Positions 1-9,769 of a stretch of 53,316 bases of DNA are shown one piece after another. The notes beneath the pieces were generated by a model. The model was not told the origin of the DNA. It did not search any database and saw nothing but the letters and a program-made list of their open reading frames with translations. Made by a program: the position numbers and the translations under genes. Position 1 is the first letter of the stretch; every line of letters begins with the position of its first letter. The DNA comes from Erysipelotrichaceae bacterium (GTDB lineage: Bacteria; Bacillota_I; Bacilli_A; RFN20; CAG-826), in assembly GCA_022777645.1 (NCBI GenBank), contig JALFFX010000059.1, positions 1 to 53,316 on the forward strand, in the 5' to 3' direction.

Positions 1-624
1 CTTATCAGCATATTTTTTTATTTCTTCATCATGGCTTGCTACGATAATCAAATAATTTTTGCTTAATTTGTGCAATATCTCATATATCGATTTAGCATTT
101 TCTTCATCGAGAGCGCCAGTCGGTTCATCGCATAAAAGAATTTTAGGGGAATTACTTATCGCTCTTGCGATGGCAACGCGTTGCTTTTCTCCGCCACTTA
201 AATTGGCAACAATTTTATTTTTTAGGTGACTAATATGCAATAATTCAAAAGCGTCACTTACGCGCCTTGTTTTTATTCTTTTGACTAGTAAAGACGAGCA
301 AGAAAGTGGGAGCATGACATTATCAAATGCAGTCTCATCATTAATTAATGAAAAATTTTGAAAAACATATCCAATATTATTTATTCGATAATCTTTTAAT
401 TTGTTGCGCTTTAATTTTTGTATATTAATATTTTCAAAATATATTGAGCCATTATAATCTTGATCAACACCACTTATCATATTTAATAATGTCGATTTCC
501 CACATCCTGATTGTCCAATTAAGGCGACTAGACCTTTTCTTGGCAAGGAAAGATTTAAATTAAAAAATAATATTCTTTTATCGAAAGATTTTTCTTTGAT
601 ATTAATTTTTAAGATATCATTCAT
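1..624 (-). CDS. ABC transporter, ATP-binding domain (MacB/LolD type), 3' part outside window
   Basis: This gene is absent from the ORF track because it runs off the left edge; 208 codons are visible. It reads MNDILKINIKEKS and carries Walker A (GQSGCGKST), a Q-loop (YVFQNFSL), the signature LSGGEKQR, Walker B followed by the MacB/LolD hallmark (LLCDEPTGALDE), and an H-loop (VASHDEE). These make it an ATPase of the LolD/MacB/FtsE-like class that powers mechanotransmission-type exporters. Its ATG overlaps the stop of the upstream gene by 8 bases (ATGAATGA), so the two are translationally coupled. By analogy with that neighbour it may continue into a permease domain, but this lies outside the window. 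Confidence 0.9.
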   Translation of the reverse strand, partial: MNDILKINIKEKSFDKRILFFNLNLSLPRKGLVALIGQSGCGKSTLLNMISGVDQDYNGSIYFENINIQKLKRNKLKDYRINNIGYVFQNFSLINDETAFDNVMLPLSCSSLLVKRIKTRRVSDAFELLHISHLKNKIVANLSGGEKQRVAIARAISNSPKILLCDEPTGALDEENAKSIYEILHKLSKNYLIIVASHDEEIKKYADK

Positions 625-2698
625 CCTTTAATTCCTCGCTTAAATTGATTTTTCGATATAAAAGAAGAGGCCCTATTGTAAAAATAAGAGTGATTAATAA
701 CGCGATTAATAGAATTAATAAAGGCAACGCGAAAGGAATGTTGTTGAACGATAAATAAGGGAAAATAATAAAATTTTTGATATTTAAAATATTGTAAAAA
801 TAATTATTGAGCAATATCTCTAAAGGAAAAATAAATAAACTAGCTAAAAGAAACGCGATTAATAATAAATAAATATTTTCTTTTGTATATATTTTTATTA
901 ACGAAATATTTCTCAAACCAAAACAAGTTAAAATTGCCGCCTCTTTTTTATGAGCAATAAAATTAGAAAAAGAAAACATCGCAATAATAAAACTAACACC
1001 AACAAAAGAGATAAAGGCAAAAACATATAAAAACGATATAAGAGAATTCATAAATTCAAAATATGCATCTTTTTTATCAAGACCACTAGAAGAGAACTTT
1101 AATTTGTTTTCACCATTGTTAAAATTTTTAATAAATTCAGAGAATTTAAATATTTCATCTTTGTTATTAATAAATATGGAATAGCTATAAGATGATAATG
1201 GATCATCATTTTCACATTCAACTAGATAGCGATAAGCTGATATGTCTTCGCCTTCGTATTCACTTGCTTTTTTTAATATTTTTTCTTCTAAATATTGTTT
1301 GATGAAGGAATATTCATAATATATTGTTGGTGTTTCTAAAAATGAAAATTCGTTAATGACACCTCTAACATTTCCTTTTAAGGAAATATCAATATTTTCT
1401 TTAATGAATGGATTGTTTTCATCACGAGTTTTATATTTTATTGTCACTTTATTAATAAAATTAATCGTCTCTAAAAATATATTTTCTTCTCCATTTAATT
1501 TTTCATATAAATTTTTATTGATATAAATTGGAAAAGAAGATGGCTCACTACTACTTTTAATTAATAAATCATCGATAAGTGATAAATCACCAAGTGGACA
1601 AAAATATATATTTTCAAAATCATCCCCCATAAAGGAAATAACATTTATCGAATTAATAAAATATTCAATGTTTGGCACGATTTGAATAGAATCAAATAAT
1701 TCTAATAAAAACAAACATTCTTCATTTTTTGGCCTTTCACTTTTCTCAAAACTTAATGATGAATTATCAATTTTAAAATATGTTGTATTTGAAATATTTG
1801 CATAACTAATAGAAGCAATATCATAAATGACTTGATTTCTTGAAATATTAAATCCGTTTGATATTCCAAAGCAAATAAACAAACACAATATTCCAAAACA
1901 CGTCGATAAAATTGATAAAAAGTTTTTCGTTTTATTTTGTTTGAAATGACTTTTGATTATTAATTTTGATGCTTTTTCTTTCCTAATATTTTGTTTTTTA
2001 ATATGTGTTATTGCTTTATCATTTGTTTTATTAAGCAATATTTCTTCTTTTATTTTCCCGCCTGCTAGGCAAATTATTTTATCGGCATATCTAGATACAA
2101 GACTTTCATCGTGAGAAACCATTATAACAAGGTGATTTAATGAAACGATTTTAAGCATATCCATCACAATTATCTTGTTATGAACATCAAGCGCTCCAGT
2201 TGGTTCATCCGCCAAGATGATTGGGCAATCAGTAATTAAGCTTCTAAGTATGGCAATTCTTTGCTTTTCTCCACCAGATAGAGATGACACCAACTGGTCT
2301 TTTAAATATAAGATGTTAAACCTTTCAAATAATTCTATTGCTTTTGTTTTTGCTTTATTTATTTTTTCACCCTTTATTAATAAAGGAATCATGACATTTT
2401 CTAAAGCAGAAAGATTCTCAATCAAATTATAATGTTGATATATAAAAGAAATAACGTTTGTATGAAACGAAGAGAAATCTTTATCTTTTAATTTAGTTAT
2501 ATTTTTATTGTTTATTAACATCTTACCTTTATCAGGCTTAACAATGCCAAAAATGATATTAAGAAGTGTTGATTTGCCACATCCTGATTTGCCTTTAATA
2601 ATGATTAAACCATTTTGAGGTAATGAAAAAGAAATATCATCTAAGACTATTTGGTTTTGATATTTTTTTGAAATGTTTAAAAGTTTAAAAAATGCCAC
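617..2698 (-). CDS. MacB-like ABC transporter, fused ATPase and FtsX-type permease
   Basis: This is a 693-residue fusion. Residues 1-225 are an ABC ATPase with Walker A GKSGCGKST (36-44), Q-loop FIYQHYNL, signature LSGGEKQR, Walker B LADEPTGALD and H-loop MVSHDES. Near residue 260 a first membrane segment is followed by a large, probably extracellular, domain of roughly 270 residues. Three more membrane segments in the last 140 residues complete the four-TM FtsX/MacB layout. Such proteins act as dimers exporting peptides or lipoprotein-type substrates, or sensing them. The start is GTG with a weak upstream AGGCGG. It overlaps the following ATPase gene, implying a two-gene operon. The substrate cannot be told from sequence. 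Confidence 0.88.
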   Translation of the reverse strand: MAFFKLLNISKKYQNQIVLDDISFSLPQNGLIIIKGKSGCGKSTLLNIIFGIVKPDKGKMLINNKNITKLKDKDFSSFHTNVISFIYQHYNLIENLSALENVMIPLLIKGEKINKAKTKAIELFERFNILYLKDQLVSSLSGGEKQRIAILRSLITDCPIILADEPTGALDVHNKIIVMDMLKIVSLNHLVIMVSHDESLVSRYADKIICLAGGKIKEEILLNKTNDKAITHIKKQNIRKEKASKLIIKSHFKQNKTKNFLSILSTCFGILCLFICFGISNGFNISRNQVIYDIASISYANISNTTYFKIDNSSLSFEKSERPKNEECLFLLELFDSIQIVPNIEYFINSINVISFMGDDFENIYFCPLGDLSLIDDLLIKSSSEPSSFPIYINKNLYEKLNGEENIFLETINFINKVTIKYKTRDENNPFIKENIDISLKGNVRGVINEFSFLETPTIYYEYSFIKQYLEEKILKKASEYEGEDISAYRYLVECENDDPLSSYSYSIFINNKDEIFKFSEFIKNFNNGENKLKFSSSGLDKKDAYFEFMNSLISFLYVFAFISFVGVSFIIAMFSFSNFIAHKKEAAILTCFGLRNISLIKIYTKENIYLLLIAFLLASLFIFPLEILLNNYFYNILNIKNFIIFPYLSFNNIPFALPLLILLIALLITLIFTIGPLLLYRKINLSEELKDE

Positions 2699-2754
2699 TT
2701 AATTTGCCGCCTATTTATTAATAGGCATTTTTTAGCAAAAAAGTGACAAAATTT

Positions 2755-2949
2755 TTAATCTTTTTTAACGCATTTATATTTTTGGTTGAATATATCGCGA
2801 GAAATTGTGATGACATTTCCGCATCCAAGGCATTTAATTTTTAAGTCAGCACCGACCCTTACGATTTGAAAAAGTTTTGATCTGGCAGCACACGGATGTG
2901 GTTTTTTCATTTCCACAATATCGTTTAATTGATAATTATAATCTTTCAT
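2755..2949 (-). CDS. DUF951 family protein
   Basis: This 64-residue protein has the family pattern: DIVEMKKPHPC near the N-terminus, then RVGADLKIKCLGCGN in the middle. The conserved Cys residues (the PHPC Cys and the CLGC pair) suggest a small metal- or nucleic-acid-binding fold, but the function of DUF951 is not established. In other Firmicutes the gene often sits beside housekeeping genes such as ychF or parB. Here its ATG shares one base with the stop of fhs (TAATG), so it is the coupled downstream gene of a miaA-fhs transcript. Its length matches the family. Confidence 0.85.
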   Translation of the reverse strand: MKDYNYQLNDIVEMKKPHPCAARSKLFQIVRVGADLKIKCLGCGNVITISRDIFNQKYKCVKKD

Positions 2950-4556
2950 TATTCGTCTTCCATTTTAACAGCTGCTGGAACTTTTGGTAATCCCGGCATT
3001 GTCATGATCGCGCCTGTATAACAAACGATGAATCCGGCGCCAGAAGATAATGACAAATCTTTAATGTGAATTGTATGACCTTCAGTAACCATATTGTTTT
3101 TTGCATTATCGGTTAATGAAAGTGGAGTCTTGGCCATACAAATTGGTAGTTTATCGCATTTATCTTTTTCATATAAAGCGATTTTTTCTAAAGCAAGTGA
3201 GGAATATTCAACATCTTTCGCACGATAAATCTCTTTAGCAATGGTTTCAATTTTTTCTTTGATGGAGGCGTTAACATCATACAAAGTATGATAATTATTT
3301 TTCATATCCAATAATTTCATAATCTTATTGGCAAAATCAACGGCGCCTTCACTACCTTTTAAATATGAATCAACAAAGCTGACTTCATAGCCATTATCTA
3401 AACACCATTTCTTCAAATAGTTAATTTCATTTTCTGAATCATCTTTGAAATGGTTGATTGCAACCATAACAGGAAGACCATATTTTTTCATGTTCTCGAG
3501 ATGGATTTTTAAATTAATAACGCCACTTGCTAAAGCATCAACGTTTTCATTTGCTAATTCTTCAAAGGCGACTCCGCCATGAGATTTTAGTGCTCTAATC
3601 GTGGCAACGACAACTACCGCATTAGGTTTAAAGCCACCTGAAGGAGCACATATATCTAAAAACTTTTCTGCGCCAAGATCAGCGCCAAAACCTGCTTCAG
3701 TAACAACAACATCCGCTAATTTTAAAGCTATATTTGTCGCAATGATTGAATTGCATCCATGAGCGATATTGGCAAATGGACCACCATGAATTAAAGCTGG
3801 ATTTCCTTCTAATGTTTGAACAATATTTGGTTTTAATGCTTGACGCATCAATTTCATAATAGCATTAGAAATACGAAGCGATTTTAAATAGACTGGTTTA
3901 TCAGAATAATCATAAGCAACAATTATATTGTTAATACGGCGTAAAAAATCTTTTTCATCTTTGCTTAAACACATAATTGCCATCAGTTCACTAGCGACAG
4001 TGATTTGGAAATGATCAATTCTTGGAGTTCCGTTTTTCTTACCTAATGCAACATTAACTTCACGTAAAGCGCGATCGTTCATATCAAGCGCTCTTTTCCA
4101 GGTAACTTTTTCTGGATTAATATTGAGTTCATTGCCTTGGAAAATATGGTTATCGATAATCGCGCTTATCAAGTTGATTGAGCTTGTTAAAGCGTGCATA
4201 TCACCTGTGAAATGAAGATTGATATCTTCACTTGGAATAACGCTTGCTTTACCTCCACCAGTCGCACCACCTTTCAAACCAAAAACTGGACCAAGTGATG
4301 GTTCTCTTAAACAAAGAAGAGAATTGACATTAATTCTTCTTAACCCATCGTGAAGAGCAATGCTCATTGTTGTTTTACCTTCACCGACCTTGGTTGGGGT
4401 AATTGCCGTGACAAGCACTAATTTGCCATTTTTGTTATTTTTAATTAAATTAAAAACTTTATCATTAATCTTTGCTTTATCATTGCCATATAAGTCAAGC
4501 ATTGATGGTGTGATATCTAATTTTTTAGCAATTGTTTTTATATTTTTGATTCGCAT
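2949..4556 (-). CDS. fhs: Formate--tetrahydrofolate ligase
   Basis: This cytoplasmic enzyme makes 10-formyl-THF from formate, THF and ATP, feeding purine and fMet synthesis. The 535 residues are close to the usual ~555. The ATP-binding loop TPTKVGEGKTT lies at 53-63, and other family blocks are visible (LREPSLGPVFGLKGGATGGG, NLHFTGDMHA, ATIRALKSHGG). The start is supported by an AGGGGGA ribosome-binding site that overlaps the end of miaA. The gene is tightly packed between miaA and the DUF951 gene. Nothing unusual was seen in the motifs. Confidence 0.97.
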   Translation of the reverse strand: MRIKNIKTIAKKLDITPSMLDLYGNDKAKINDKVFNLIKNNKNGKLVLVTAITPTKVGEGKTTMSIALHDGLRRINVNSLLCLREPSLGPVFGLKGGATGGGKASVIPSEDINLHFTGDMHALTSSINLISAIIDNHIFQGNELNINPEKVTWKRALDMNDRALREVNVALGKKNGTPRIDHFQITVASELMAIMCLSKDEKDFLRRINNIIVAYDYSDKPVYLKSLRISNAIMKLMRQALKPNIVQTLEGNPALIHGGPFANIAHGCNSIIATNIALKLADVVVTEAGFGADLGAEKFLDICAPSGGFKPNAVVVVATIRALKSHGGVAFEELANENVDALASGVINLKIHLENMKKYGLPVMVAINHFKDDSENEINYLKKWCLDNGYEVSFVDSYLKGSEGAVDFANKIMKLLDMKNNYHTLYDVNASIKEKIETIAKEIYRAKDVEYSSLALEKIALYEKDKCDKLPICMAKTPLSLTDNAKNNMVTEGHTIHIKDLSLSSGAGFIVCYTGAIMTMPGLPKVPAAVKMEDE

Positions 4557-4557
4557 A

Positions 4558-5445
4558 TTATTCCCCCTTGTGCTCTTTAATAAATGAAATTAATTCCTCA
4601 TCATTTTTATAAAAAATAGTCGGAAATTGATGACGAATAAAAGTCATTTGTCTTTTAGCATAATTGCGACTGTTTTTCTTTATAAGTTCAATGGCGTCTT
4701 CAAGACTTATTTCATTATTTAAGTATGAAAATAATTCTTTATAACCAATTGCTTTGAAACAGTTTAAATTATGGTCATATTTATTATATAAATGTTTGAC
4801 TTCATCTAACAAGCCATGAGCAAACATTTCATCGACGCGATCGTTAATCCTTTTATATAATTTTTCGCGATCTAAATCACGGACAAAGAAAAATGTATCT
4901 TTATATATGAGTTCGTGTTTTTGTTCGCTTAACAATGTTGTTTTATTAATTTTATTTTCTTCATATATCGTTAAAGCGCGAATTATTCGCTTTCGGTTAT
5001 TGACATGAATCTTATTTGCTTCATCGATATCAATCTTTTTTAATAAATCGTGTAACTCAATATTACTTAAATTATCATATTTACTTAAATCAAGGTTGTT
5101 CTCGCTTTCTTTAAATTCATAATCATATAAAGCTGATCTAATATATAGTCCACTTCCACCGACAATGACAACATCTTTTTTTCTTGATAATATTTCCTCT
5201 ATTTTTTCTCTTAATAATTTTTGATATGTAAATATTGAAAATGAATCGGTTACAGGAATAAGAGAATATAAATGATGAGTGACTTGGCTAAGTTCATCCT
5301 TACTTGGTTTAGCCACTCCAATATCAAGTTCTTGATATATTTGAAAAGCATCACCATTGATGATTTCAGCATCAAAAGTTTTAGCGACTTCAATCGCGGT
5401 TTTACTTTTTCCTAACGCAGTTGGACCAGTTATAACAATAATCAT
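4558..5445 (-). CDS. miaA: tRNA dimethylallyltransferase
   Basis: MiaA transfers a dimethylallyl group to A37 of tRNAs reading UNN codons. The P-loop GPTALGKS is at residues 7-14, followed by the substrate-binding block (NGDAFQIYQELDIGVAKPS), the GGSGLYIRS block and the C-terminal RNYAKRQMTFIRHQ motif. At 295 residues it is of normal length. Its start overlaps the stop of the upstream YlbF-family gene by ATGA. MiaB, the enzyme that acts next on the same nucleotide, is two genes upstream in the same run, so the whole ms2i6A pathway appears to be co-transcribed. Confidence 0.97.
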   Translation of the reverse strand: MIIVITGPTALGKSKTAIEVAKTFDAEIINGDAFQIYQELDIGVAKPSKDELSQVTHHLYSLIPVTDSFSIFTYQKLLREKIEEILSRKKDVVIVGGSGLYIRSALYDYEFKESENNLDLSKYDNLSNIELHDLLKKIDIDEANKIHVNNRKRIIRALTIYEENKINKTTLLSEQKHELIYKDTFFFVRDLDREKLYKRINDRVDEMFAHGLLDEVKHLYNKYDHNLNCFKAIGYKELFSYLNNEISLEDAIELIKKNSRNYAKRQMTFIRHQFPTIFYKNDEELISFIKEHKGE

Positions 5446-5738
5446 TCTAATATTTGTTTTATTTCTTTTAATAAATTATTAACTTCTTCATATAAAATTT
5501 GATAATTCACCACCAAAGGGTCATTATCAAATTCTTCTTTTAGTTTTAAATACTTTTCTTTAACGGCTTTATCATTATTTTTGCAGCTTTGATGTTGCAA
5601 TCTTTTTATATTTTTATCAAGATTTGATAATCTTTCGTTATCATTTATTTCTTGTTTTATTTTCAAAAATTCCTTTATTAAAGGAAGTGAATATAATTCT
5701 TCTTTTAATGAAAATAAAGCATTATCAAGATTAGGCAT
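5442..5738 (-). CDS. YlbF/YmcA family protein (probable RNase Y partner)
   Basis: This small, mostly alpha-helical protein resembles the YlbF/YmcA (DUF964) family: a helical N-terminus, a central basic helix and a conserved segment around FDNDPLVVNYQILYEEVNNL. In B. subtilis YlbF, YmcA and YaaT form the Y-complex that tunes RNase Y cleavage. ymcA follows miaB there exactly as here, and rny is three genes upstream. The ORF-track start is TTG at 5753. I prefer the ATG at 5738 (MPNLDNALFSL), which has a GGTG site 9 bases upstream and overlaps miaB by only 8 bases. Which paralogue it is (YlbF or YmcA) is not decided. Confidence 0.85.
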   Translation of the reverse strand: MPNLDNALFSLKEELYSLPLIKEFLKIKQEINDNERLSNLDKNIKRLQHQSCKNNDKAVKEKYLKLKEEFDNDPLVVNYQILYEEVNNLLKEIKQILE

Positions 5739-7167
5739 TGATAAGTTCACCAATTAATGAATAAGTATGAGACACAATAATTTTGACATCAACAATTTTG
5801 CCAACAAGTGATAAATCACCTTTAAAATGGACTAATTTATTACCTTCGGTATAACCAGATAACATCGAACTATCTTTCTCACTTGCGCCTTCCACCAAAA
5901 CTTTAAACGTTTTGCCAACCATCGCCATACTTGATGCGGAAACACTTTTTTCAAGTTCAGCAACAAGTCTTTTAAAGCGCGATGATTTCTCTTCTCTTGT
6001 AACATTATCAACCATCTTAGCAGCAGGCGTGTTATTGCGAGGAGAATATATAAATGTAAAGGCTGAATCATATTGAGCAAATTTTACCATTTCAAGAGTT
6101 TCTTGGAATTGCTCTTCAGTTTCGTTTGGAAAACCGACAATGATATCAGTAGATAAATAAACGTCTTTGATCTTAGATCGAATAAGTGTCACCAATTGTT
6201 TATATTGATCACTTGTATATCTTCGACCCATCAATTTAAGTATTTCACTGCTTCCACTTTGAACAGGAAGATGAATGTATTTCATAATGTTGTCATATTT
6301 TGCAATGACATCAATCATTTCTTCTTTAAAATCCCAAGGATGTGAAGTTAAAAATCTAATGCGAGGAATATTAAGTTTTGCCACTTCTTCAAGAAGTTTT
6401 GCAAATGTTGTTCCATCTTTAAAATCTTTGCCATAGGCATTGACGTTTTGACCAAGCAAAGTCACTTCTTGATATCCAGCTTCTTTAAGTTCTCGACATT
6501 CATTTAAAATATCTTCCATCTTACGGCTTCTTTCTTTGCCGCGAGTATAAGGAACAATGCAATAAGTGCAAAATTTATCGCAGCCATAAGAAATGTTAAC
6601 AAATGCTTTAAAAGAAGAAAGACGAGTACTTGGAAGATTTTCTTCAATTAAAGAAGGTTGTGATTTAACATCTACTATTTTGTTTCTCTTTAAAATTATT
6701 TCATCGAGTAGTTTTGGCAAGTCCGTAATGTTATGAGTACCAAAAATCAAATCGACATGTTTATAAATATCTAAAATCTTGTTGATGATGTGGATTTGTT
6801 GAACCATACAACCACATATGGCAATAATCGCATTTTTATTTTTAGCTTTAATGGCTTTTAATTCACCAATTTTGCCAAAGACTTTATCTTCAGCATTTTC
6901 TCTAACTGCGCATGTATTAAGAATAATAATATCTGCGTTTTCATCATTAGCTTTAATAAAGCCTGCTTTTGTTAAAATGCCAGAAATAATTTCTTCGTCT
7001 CGATAATTGGCTTGGCAACCATATGTGTGAATATAATATGTTTTTCCTTTTGCATAATTAGATAATGTTTCTGAAATATTAATTTCATCATATGAAAAAG
7101 AAAAAGAAGTATTTCTTTGTCTTTGTAATTTTGCATCAGGAAGGGATTTAAATTCACATTTTGCCAT
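5731..7167 (-). CDS. miaB: tRNA-2-methylthio-N6-dimethylallyladenosine synthase
   Basis: MiaB is a radical-SAM methylthiotransferase converting i6A37 to ms2i6A37. The N-terminal UPF0004 domain has its three cluster cysteines (Cys51 in TYGCQ, Cys86 in NTCAVRE, Cys120 in ICGCM). The radical SAM triad CDKFCTYC is at 196-203, and a TRAM domain closes the C-terminus. The 478 residues are normal. An RBS-like GGTGAA lies just upstream, overlapping the end of ymdB. Its two [4Fe-4S] clusters presumably depend on the suf system located elsewhere in this window. Confidence 0.97.
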   Translation of the reverse strand: MAKCEFKSLPDAKLQRQRNTSFSFSYDEINISETLSNYAKGKTYYIHTYGCQANYRDEEIISGILTKAGFIKANDENADIIILNTCAVRENAEDKVFGKIGELKAIKAKNKNAIIAICGCMVQQIHIINKILDIYKHVDLIFGTHNITDLPKLLDEIILKRNKIVDVKSQPSLIEENLPSTRLSSFKAFVNISYGCDKFCTYCIVPYTRGKERSRKMEDILNECRELKEAGYQEVTLLGQNVNAYGKDFKDGTTFAKLLEEVAKLNIPRIRFLTSHPWDFKEEMIDVIAKYDNIMKYIHLPVQSGSSEILKLMGRRYTSDQYKQLVTLIRSKIKDVYLSTDIIVGFPNETEEQFQETLEMVKFAQYDSAFTFIYSPRNNTPAAKMVDNVTREEKSSRFKRLVAELEKSVSASSMAMVGKTFKVLVEGASEKDSSMLSGYTEGNKLVHFKGDLSLVGKIVDVKIIVSHTYSLIGELINA

Positions 7168-7169
7168 TT

Positions 7170-7955
7170 TTATTCACCTATTATTTTTATTAAGAATATT
7201 TCGCGACTTTTTTTGCTAACTTCGTCAACATCGATAACGACACCATTGAGGATATATTCACCTTGATCAAGAAGAGTGAAACGTTCGTTGTTGCCGAATA
7301 TTGTTTTGTTGATGACGCTATTGCGTTCAAAACCTAAGACGCCAGTATTAGATCCACACATTCCTGCATCAGAAATAAAGGCTGTACCTTTGTCTAATAT
7401 TTTGGCATCGTTTGTTTGAGTGTGTGTATGCGTTCCAATAACTGCGCTAACGCGTCCATCAAAAACATATCCAAAACACATCTTTTCGCCAGTTGCTTCG
7501 GCGTGGAAATCAACAATATGAATCGAATCTTCGTCTTTGATATCTTCGAGCAATTCATTTAATGATTGATAAGGGCTTTTAACCTCTTCTTTCATAAATG
7601 AAGCGCCAAGAACATTGCTAACACGAACAAGAACACCATTAACATCAAATAATTTTGTTCCTTCTCCACCGAAATCATTTAGCAAATTGAGTGGACGAAC
7701 CAAATTTAAAGCATCATCAATATATGCATCAATTTGATATTTCCCACGATAATGGTTTCCTAGCGTTATCGCATCAACACCAGAAGATAATAATTCTTCA
7801 TAATGTTTTTCGATCAAGCCTTTTCCGTGAGTGGCGTTTTCCGCATTTGCAATAACAAAATCAATTTGATGTTTCTTTATTAAAGAAGGAAGATTTGCTT
7901 TGACAGCATTTCTTCCAATTTTTCCAACAATATCACCTAAAAATAATATTCTCAT
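7170..7955 (-). CDS. ymdB: YmdB-type metallophosphoesterase
   Basis: This 261-residue protein matches the YmdB/DR1281 family of dinuclear-metal phosphodiesterases, known to hydrolyse 2',3'-cAMP and to influence RNase Y-dependent RNA levels in B. subtilis. Metal-site motifs are GDIVGKIGR, NAENATHGKG, LGNH, DFHAEAT and GTHTHTQT. The usual aromatic/acidic residues after GNH (as in GNHTWD) are replaced by YRGK, a local deviation outside the metal-binding residues. Its ATG shares a base with the rny stop (TAATG), reproducing the rny-ymdB pair of other Firmicutes. Confidence 0.93.
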   Translation of the reverse strand: MRILFLGDIVGKIGRNAVKANLPSLIKKHQIDFVIANAENATHGKGLIEKHYEELLSSGVDAITLGNHYRGKYQIDAYIDDALNLVRPLNLLNDFGGEGTKLFDVNGVLVRVSNVLGASFMKEEVKSPYQSLNELLEDIKDEDSIHIVDFHAEATGEKMCFGYVFDGRVSAVIGTHTHTQTNDAKILDKGTAFISDAGMCGSNTGVLGFERNSVINKTIFGNNERFTLLDQGEYILNGVVIDVDEVSKKSREIFLIKIIGE

Positions 7956-9517
7956 TATTTTGCTGTTTCTATCGCACGATATTCACGAATAACCGATACT
8001 TTGATTTGACCAGGATAGGTCATTTCGTTTTCAATTCTTTCACGGATATCACGCGCAAGTTTAAAGGCTGCTAAGTCATCAACCTTATCAGGAATTACCA
8101 TGACACGAACTTCACGACCTGATTGCATGGCGTAGCATTGATATACACCTTCATATGATTTGCAAATAGTTTCAAGTTGTTCAATACGCTTAATATAATT
8201 TTCAAGAGTTTCGCTTCTTGCTCCTGGACGAGCCGCTGATAATGTATCTGCAGCTTGCACAAGATTAGCAATAATATATTTTGCTGGAACATCACCATGG
8301 TGAGATTCGATTGAATTGATAACAACATCTGGTTCACCATATTTTTTAGCAAGGCGAGCACCAAGTTCGACGTGGGAACCTTCTTGTTCGAAGTCAACGG
8401 ATTTACCAATATCATGAAGAAGTCCGGCGCGTTTTGCTAGATTTGGATCAAGTCCTAATTCGCTTGCCATAATACCTGCTAAATAAGCAACTTCCATAGA
8501 ATGGTCAAAGGCATTTTGACCATAAGAAGTACGATATTTTAATCTACCGATGTAAACGCTGAGTTCTTTGTTGATTTTTGGCAAGCCAAGTTTAAAGCAG
8601 GCTTCTTCACCAGCTTTGCGAATTGTTTCATCAATTTCTGCTTTGACTTTAGCTGTAACTTCTTCGATTCTTCCTGGTTGAATACGACCGTCTTTAATTA
8701 AAATATCTAGGACGCGTTTTGCTGTTTCTCTTCTAATTGGATTAAAGCAAGATACAGTGATAACTTCTGGTGTGTCATCAATAATTAAATCGACGCCGAG
8801 AAGTTGTTCTAATGAACGAATATTTCTTCCTTCACGACCAATGATTCTTCCTTTCATTTCATCGCTAGGAAGAGAGACTGTTGAAACAGTTTTTTCGGTA
8901 ACGACATCTTGCGAGAATTTTGAAATTGCATAACTTAAGATGTTTTTAGCTTTTTCTTCACATTCGGTTTTAGCTTCATCTTCACGGTTTTTGATATACG
9001 CCGCAATTTCCATCGACATTTTGCTTTCAACACGAGCAAAAATTTCATCACGTGCTTCTTTGACAGATAATTGAGCAACTTTTTCTAATTCAGAAATAAT
9101 CGAATCAATTTTTGTTTGAAGAACATTTTCTTTTTTATCGCATTCTTTTAAACGACGATTCAATAATTCATTTTTCTCTTCAAGAGCATTTTCTTTGTTG
9201 ATCAAATTAGCGTCACGCTTATCGATATTCGCTTCTCTTTGATTGAGTTTGTTTTCAAGCTGATAATATTCTTGTTTTCTTTCACGAATATCTTTTTCAG
9301 CTTCGTTGCGCATTTCTTGCACAGCTTGTTTGCCATCAATTTGGGCATTTTTTCTAATTTGTTCTGCCTTTATTTCTGCATCACGAATAATTTTGTCAGC
9401 TTTTTTAGCTGCGTTTTTGGCTTGTAAAGCCGGAATTATTTTGTACAAAACGAAGGTGACTAATGCACCTACGAATAAGGCGAGAACTATTAGAATGATT
9501 CCTAAAGTTAAATCCAT
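7955..9517 (-). CDS. rny: Ribonuclease Y
   Basis: RNase Y is the membrane-anchored endoribonuclease that starts bulk mRNA decay in many Firmicutes. The protein has an N-terminal TM helix (about residues 4-26), a long charged coiled coil to about 200, a KH domain ([15 protein letters not shown]) and an HD domain (LLHDIGKS). The ORF track starts at 9529, but a GGAGG sits exactly inside that extension, 5 bases before the ATG at 9517 ([10 protein letters not shown]). I therefore take 9517, giving 520 residues, typical for the family. A good promoter lies about 150 bases upstream. Confidence 0.96.
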   Translation of the reverse strand: MDLTLGIILIVLALFVGALVTFVLYKIIPALQAKNAAKKADKIIRDAEIKAEQIRKNAQIDGKQAVQEMRNEAEKDIRERKQEYYQLENKLNQREANIDKRDANLINKENALEEKNELLNRRLKECDKKENVLQTKIDSIISELEKVAQLSVKEARDEIFARVESKMSMEIAAYIKNREDEAKTECEEKAKNILSYAISKFSQDVVTEKTVSTVSLPSDEMKGRIIGREGRNIRSLEQLLGVDLIIDDTPEVITVSCFNPIRRETAKRVLDILIKDGRIQPGRIEEVTAKVKAEIDETIRKAGEEACFKLGLPKINKELSVYIGRLKYRTSYGQNAFDHSMEVAYLAGIMASELGLDPNLAKRAGLLHDIGKSVDFEQEGSHVELGARLAKKYGEPDVVINSIESHHGDVPAKYIIANLVQAADTLSAARPGARSETLENYIKRIEQLETICKSYEGVYQCYAMQSGREVRVMVIPDKVDDLAAFKLARDIRERIENEMTYPGQIKVSVIREYRAIETAK

Positions 9518-9669
9518 ATAGTCCTCCATTTTAAAAAGTTTAAAACTTTATTAATTATTACCAGATGTTGCCTATTGAAAAAATCATGGGCATATTATTT
9601 AAGTTAAAATTGGGCAAAACCCGAATTAATAAATTATAAAGGTAATAAGTATCAAAACGATACGTTAAT

Positions 9670-9698
9670 ATTATAACCAATAAAATATTATTTTTGAA
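9670..9698 (-). promoter_or_regulatory. Promoter of the rny operon
   Basis: On the minus strand TTCAAA and TATAAT are separated by 17 bases in the 230-base gap between recA and rny. A leader of about 150 bases follows, long enough to hold regulatory structure, although I did not recognise a known motif in it. RNase Y commonly autoregulates its own mRNA, so the long leader could matter; that is inference. Confidence 0.5.
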
Positions 9699-9749
9699 TA
9701 ATAAAAGCAAAAACTATCTAAGAACTACATAATTGACGGAAATTAAAAA

Positions 9750-9768
9750 AAGACAACAAAGTTGTCTT
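9750..9768 (-). terminator. Rho-independent terminator of recA
   Basis: Directly after the recA stop the minus strand has AAGACAAC, a 3-base loop (TTT) and GTTGTCTT, continuing into a run of seven T's. It separates recA from the rny transcript. Confidence 0.88.
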
Positions 9769-9769
9769 C

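Noticed and set aside
2709-2726. GCCTATT-N4-AATAGGC hairpin as terminator of the DUF951 transcript
   Set aside because: On the minus strand the hairpin is not followed by a T-run; the T-run lies on the other side, where no plus-strand gene ends. It might still affect translation of the ABC gene.
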